NCBI GenBank assembly: GCA_964462525.1
Contig: CAYWWY010000008.1
Location: 1 to 64,000 of the forward strand
Source: CAYWWY01 sp964462525
Lineage (GTDB): Bacteria > Thermotogota > Thermotogae > MWEM01
Reading direction: 5' to 3'
Length of the DNA: 64,000 nucleotides
Position 1 is the first letter of the stretch. Each line of letters begins with the position of its first letter. Position numbers and translations under genes: made by a program. Under the pieces are notes generated by a model that saw nothing but the letters and a program-made list of their open reading frames with translations, did no database searches and was not told the DNA's origin. This document shows, in pieces, positions 62,255-64,000 of the stretch.

Positions 62255-63426
62255 ATATCTACCTAAAAGAGCAAATCGCGCCCAGAATCGCCAACGGACA
62301 TCCATGGATCTATGATAACGAAATCGCACATTCAACTGGATCGCTGGATCCTATGGGGATTGCCGATGTCTTTACGCATTCCAAACAGTTCATTGGCCGA
62401 GGATACTACAACCCACGATCCAAAATCCCCGTCCGATTGCTGACGCGTAGATTCGAAGAAATCGATGAATCTTTTATCCGCCGGACAATCCAGAAAGCCC
62501 TATCATATCGGGAGAAACTGCCATTGGCCCAAGAGTGTTGCCGTCTTTTTTTTGGCGAATCGGATGGGATTGGTGGGTTAATCATCGATCGATATGCCGA
62601 TGTGGCTGTGATCCAGGCCAATACCCTTTGGGTGGATCAAATGAAACCGGCGATTGTCCAGGCCTTGGTGGATTTCATCCACCCCAAAGCCATTTTAGAG
62701 AAAAGCGACCATTCTTCCCGGAGAAAAGAAGGACTGACCACCCAGATCGACTGGCTTTTCAACTCGGTTTCCCTTCCGCTACAGCTCTCTTTGGAAGGGT
62801 TGGTATGGGAGCTGGATCTGATTCAGGCTCAGAAGACCGGATTCTATCTCGATCAAAAGGAAAACGCCATGATTGCCTCCCGTGTCGTTTGCCCCAAAGG
62901 GAAAAGTGTTCTGGACACCTTCTGCCATACGGGAAATTTTGGGTTGCGCATGCTTCAAGCAGGAGCGAGCGATATCACCTTTGTCGATCAGGCAGAAAAT
63001 GCGCTCCAGACCCTTCAAAGGAATGCGCGCATGAATGGGTTTGCGGAACAGACCTATTTCCATGGGAATGCGTTCGATCTTCTCCGAGAGTGGGATCGAT
63101 CGGGAAAAAAATGGGATGTTGTATGCCTTGATCCTCCCTCGTTTACCAAATCACGGTCCAGCCGATCAAACGCCCTTAGGGGGTATAAGGAAGTTAATGT
63201 CCGCGGACTCAAACTCCTGCGGAGTGGTGGATATCTCGTCACGTCTTCTTGCTCACAGGCCGTTTCCCGGGAGGAATTTGAAATGATGATCTATTCCTGC
63301 ATCTCTGACCTGAAAATTGGCTTGAAACTGATCCATCGAGGCGGGCAGCCCCAAGACCATCCGATCCAGATGGAAATATTTGAAACAGACTACCTAAAGT
63401 TTTATATCTTCCAAAAATCAGACTGA
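62251..63426 (+). CDS. rlmI: RlmI-like 23S rRNA (cytosine-5) methyltransferase
   Basis: The 391-residue enzyme has an N-terminal PUA-like domain (GHPWIYDNEI), then a class I SAM domain: VLDTFCHTGNFGLRML, VVCLDPPSFTKSR (the catalytic DPP motif) and SSCSQAVSREEF with the likely nucleophilic Cys. Fits the RlmI/RlmK family, modifying C1962-type positions of 23S rRNA. ATGA overlap with the HAD gene. Confidence 0.87.
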   Translation: MNIYLKEQIAPRIANGHPWIYDNEIAHSTGSLDPMGIADVFTHSKQFIGRGYYNPRSKIPVRLLTRRFEEIDESFIRRTIQKALSYREKLPLAQECCRLFFGESDGIGGLIIDRYADVAVIQANTLWVDQMKPAIVQALVDFIHPKAILEKSDHSSRRKEGLTTQIDWLFNSVSLPLQLSLEGLVWELDLIQAQKTGFYLDQKENAMIASRVVCPKGKSVLDTFCHTGNFGLRMLQAGASDITFVDQAENALQTLQRNARMNGFAEQTYFHGNAFDLLREWDRSGKKWDVVCLDPPSFTKSRSSRSNALRGYKEVNVRGLKLLRSGGYLVTSSCSQAVSREEFEMMIYSCISDLKIGLKLIHRGGQPQDHPIQMEIFETDYLKFYIFQKSD

Positions 63427-63441
63427 TGGAAGGAGGAACTT

Positions 63442-64000
63442 TTGAACCAGGGGATTTCATTTCAATCTGTCTACTTCCATTACCCTTCTTCCGATCCTGA
63501 GGATCCTGTCAAGCCATGGTTGATTTCGGATGTTCATTTGCGCATACCTCCCGGGGCCTATATCGGCCTAATGGGTGGAAACGGAAGCGGAAAGACCACG
63601 TTATTGCACCTGATGAATGGACTTCTTCGGCCCTCAATGGGTCGAGTGATTGTTGATGGGTTTGACACGCAGGAAACAAGACATTTGAAAGAAATCACGC
63701 GGAAAGTGGGGATTGTCTTTCAAAACCCGGACCAGCAAATTGTAGGGTCGACTGTGCGCGAAGAGATCCTTTTCGGCATGGAAAACTTGGGATTTGAACG
63801 ATCTCGAATGAGGAGGAATTTGGAGCGAGTCCTTGTTCAGACAGAGCTAAGCGACTATGAGTCCCGCCACCCAGTCTTTCTTTCCGGTGGCCAAAAACAA
63901 CGGTTGGCAATAGCCGCGATCCTTGCCATGGAACCGGATTATTTGCTCTTGGACGAACCCTATTCCATGCTCGATCCGCAAGGGGCATCCGACATCCGAT
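63442..64000 (+). CDS. ecfA: Energy-coupling-factor transporter ATPase (partial)
   Basis: The open frame from TTG 63442 (behind AAGGAGG) runs to the window edge. Motifs are Walker A GGNGSGKTTL, Q-loop QNPDQQ (typical of EcfA), signature LSGGQKQR and Walker B YLLLDEP. It is the ATPase of an ECF vitamin transporter, cut off before its C-terminal end. EcfT and the second ATPase probably follow outside the window. Confidence 0.9.
   Translation, partial: MNQGISFQSVYFHYPSSDPEDPVKPWLISDVHLRIPPGAYIGLMGGNGSGKTTLLHLMNGLLRPSMGRVIVDGFDTQETRHLKEITRKVGIVFQNPDQQIVGSTVREEILFGMENLGFERSRMRRNLERVLVQTELSDYESRHPVFLSGGQKQRLAIAAILAMEPDYLLLDEPYSMLDPQGASDIR

Overview
The window reads as a chromosomal contig from an anaerobic, fermentative, envelope-bearing bacterium of medium G+C. 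No rRNA or tRNA is visible. The evidence for lifestyle is a flavodiiron protein, a coenzyme-B12-dependent lysine 5,6-aminomutase, a MeaB/B12-binding-protein/phosphotransbutyrylase group, a one-chain iron-sulfur serine dehydratase and a pilMNO-secretin cluster with a very large secretin. Strong AGGAGG ribosome sites, GTG/TTG starts and the oversized secretin would suit a Thermotogota-like organism, but that is inference and not proven here. A run of exactly 100 N at 54659-54758 shows this is a draft or metagenome assembly.

Layout. 0-16 kb is a patchwork of short units: a divergent short-chain reductase, a DUF3788/GNAT pair, pdxA, small membrane proteins, an acyltransferase/serine dehydratase/ornithine-cyclodeaminase-family operon, a secreted papain-like protease, a phosphotransferase, a SUMF1-like protein, a GNAT/flavin-barrel fusion, and a MntA/HepT pair whose toxin is cut off by a leucine-rich-repeat (LRR) lipoprotein gene. 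16.9-25.3 kb is a LacI-regulated sugar operon (regulator with its own palindromic operator, binding protein, two permeases, a debranching-like glucosidase and a GH65 phosphorylase).

25.3-29 kb is the most unusual part. Two direct copies of a cassette of about 195 bp each encode a conserved 30-31-residue basic peptide (minus strand) with its own ribosome site and terminator. They flank a secreted LRR protein and a very A+T-rich island that carries a 32-residue hydrophobic peptide translationally coupled to a five-helix membrane protein. A remnant of a BrnT-like toxin lies at the edge. The next unit has a ThiF/HesA-like enzyme and a CobW-type GTPase transcribed divergently.

From 48.4 kb down to 31.1 kb runs one near-continuous leftward series: prmC, ruvB, kamD, kamE, a divergent YchF-like GTPase, a HEAT-repeat protein, pilC/gspF, a pseudopilin, pilM, pilN, pilO, a PilP-position protein, a giant secretin, a nuclease-like protein and a metallo-hydrolase. 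From 48.6 kb to the right end runs an equally tight rightward series: flavodiiron protein, HD-GYP sensor, a PEGA/vWA/beta-propeller secreted protein, B12-binding protein, meaB, ptb, deoC, a phospholipase-D-family protein, galK, a HAD phosphatase, an RlmI-like methyltransferase and a partial ecfA. Many neighbours overlap by the 4-base ATGA or TTGA junction, so translation coupling is common. Most promoters seen share an extended -10 element of the form TGnTATAAT with a weak -35.
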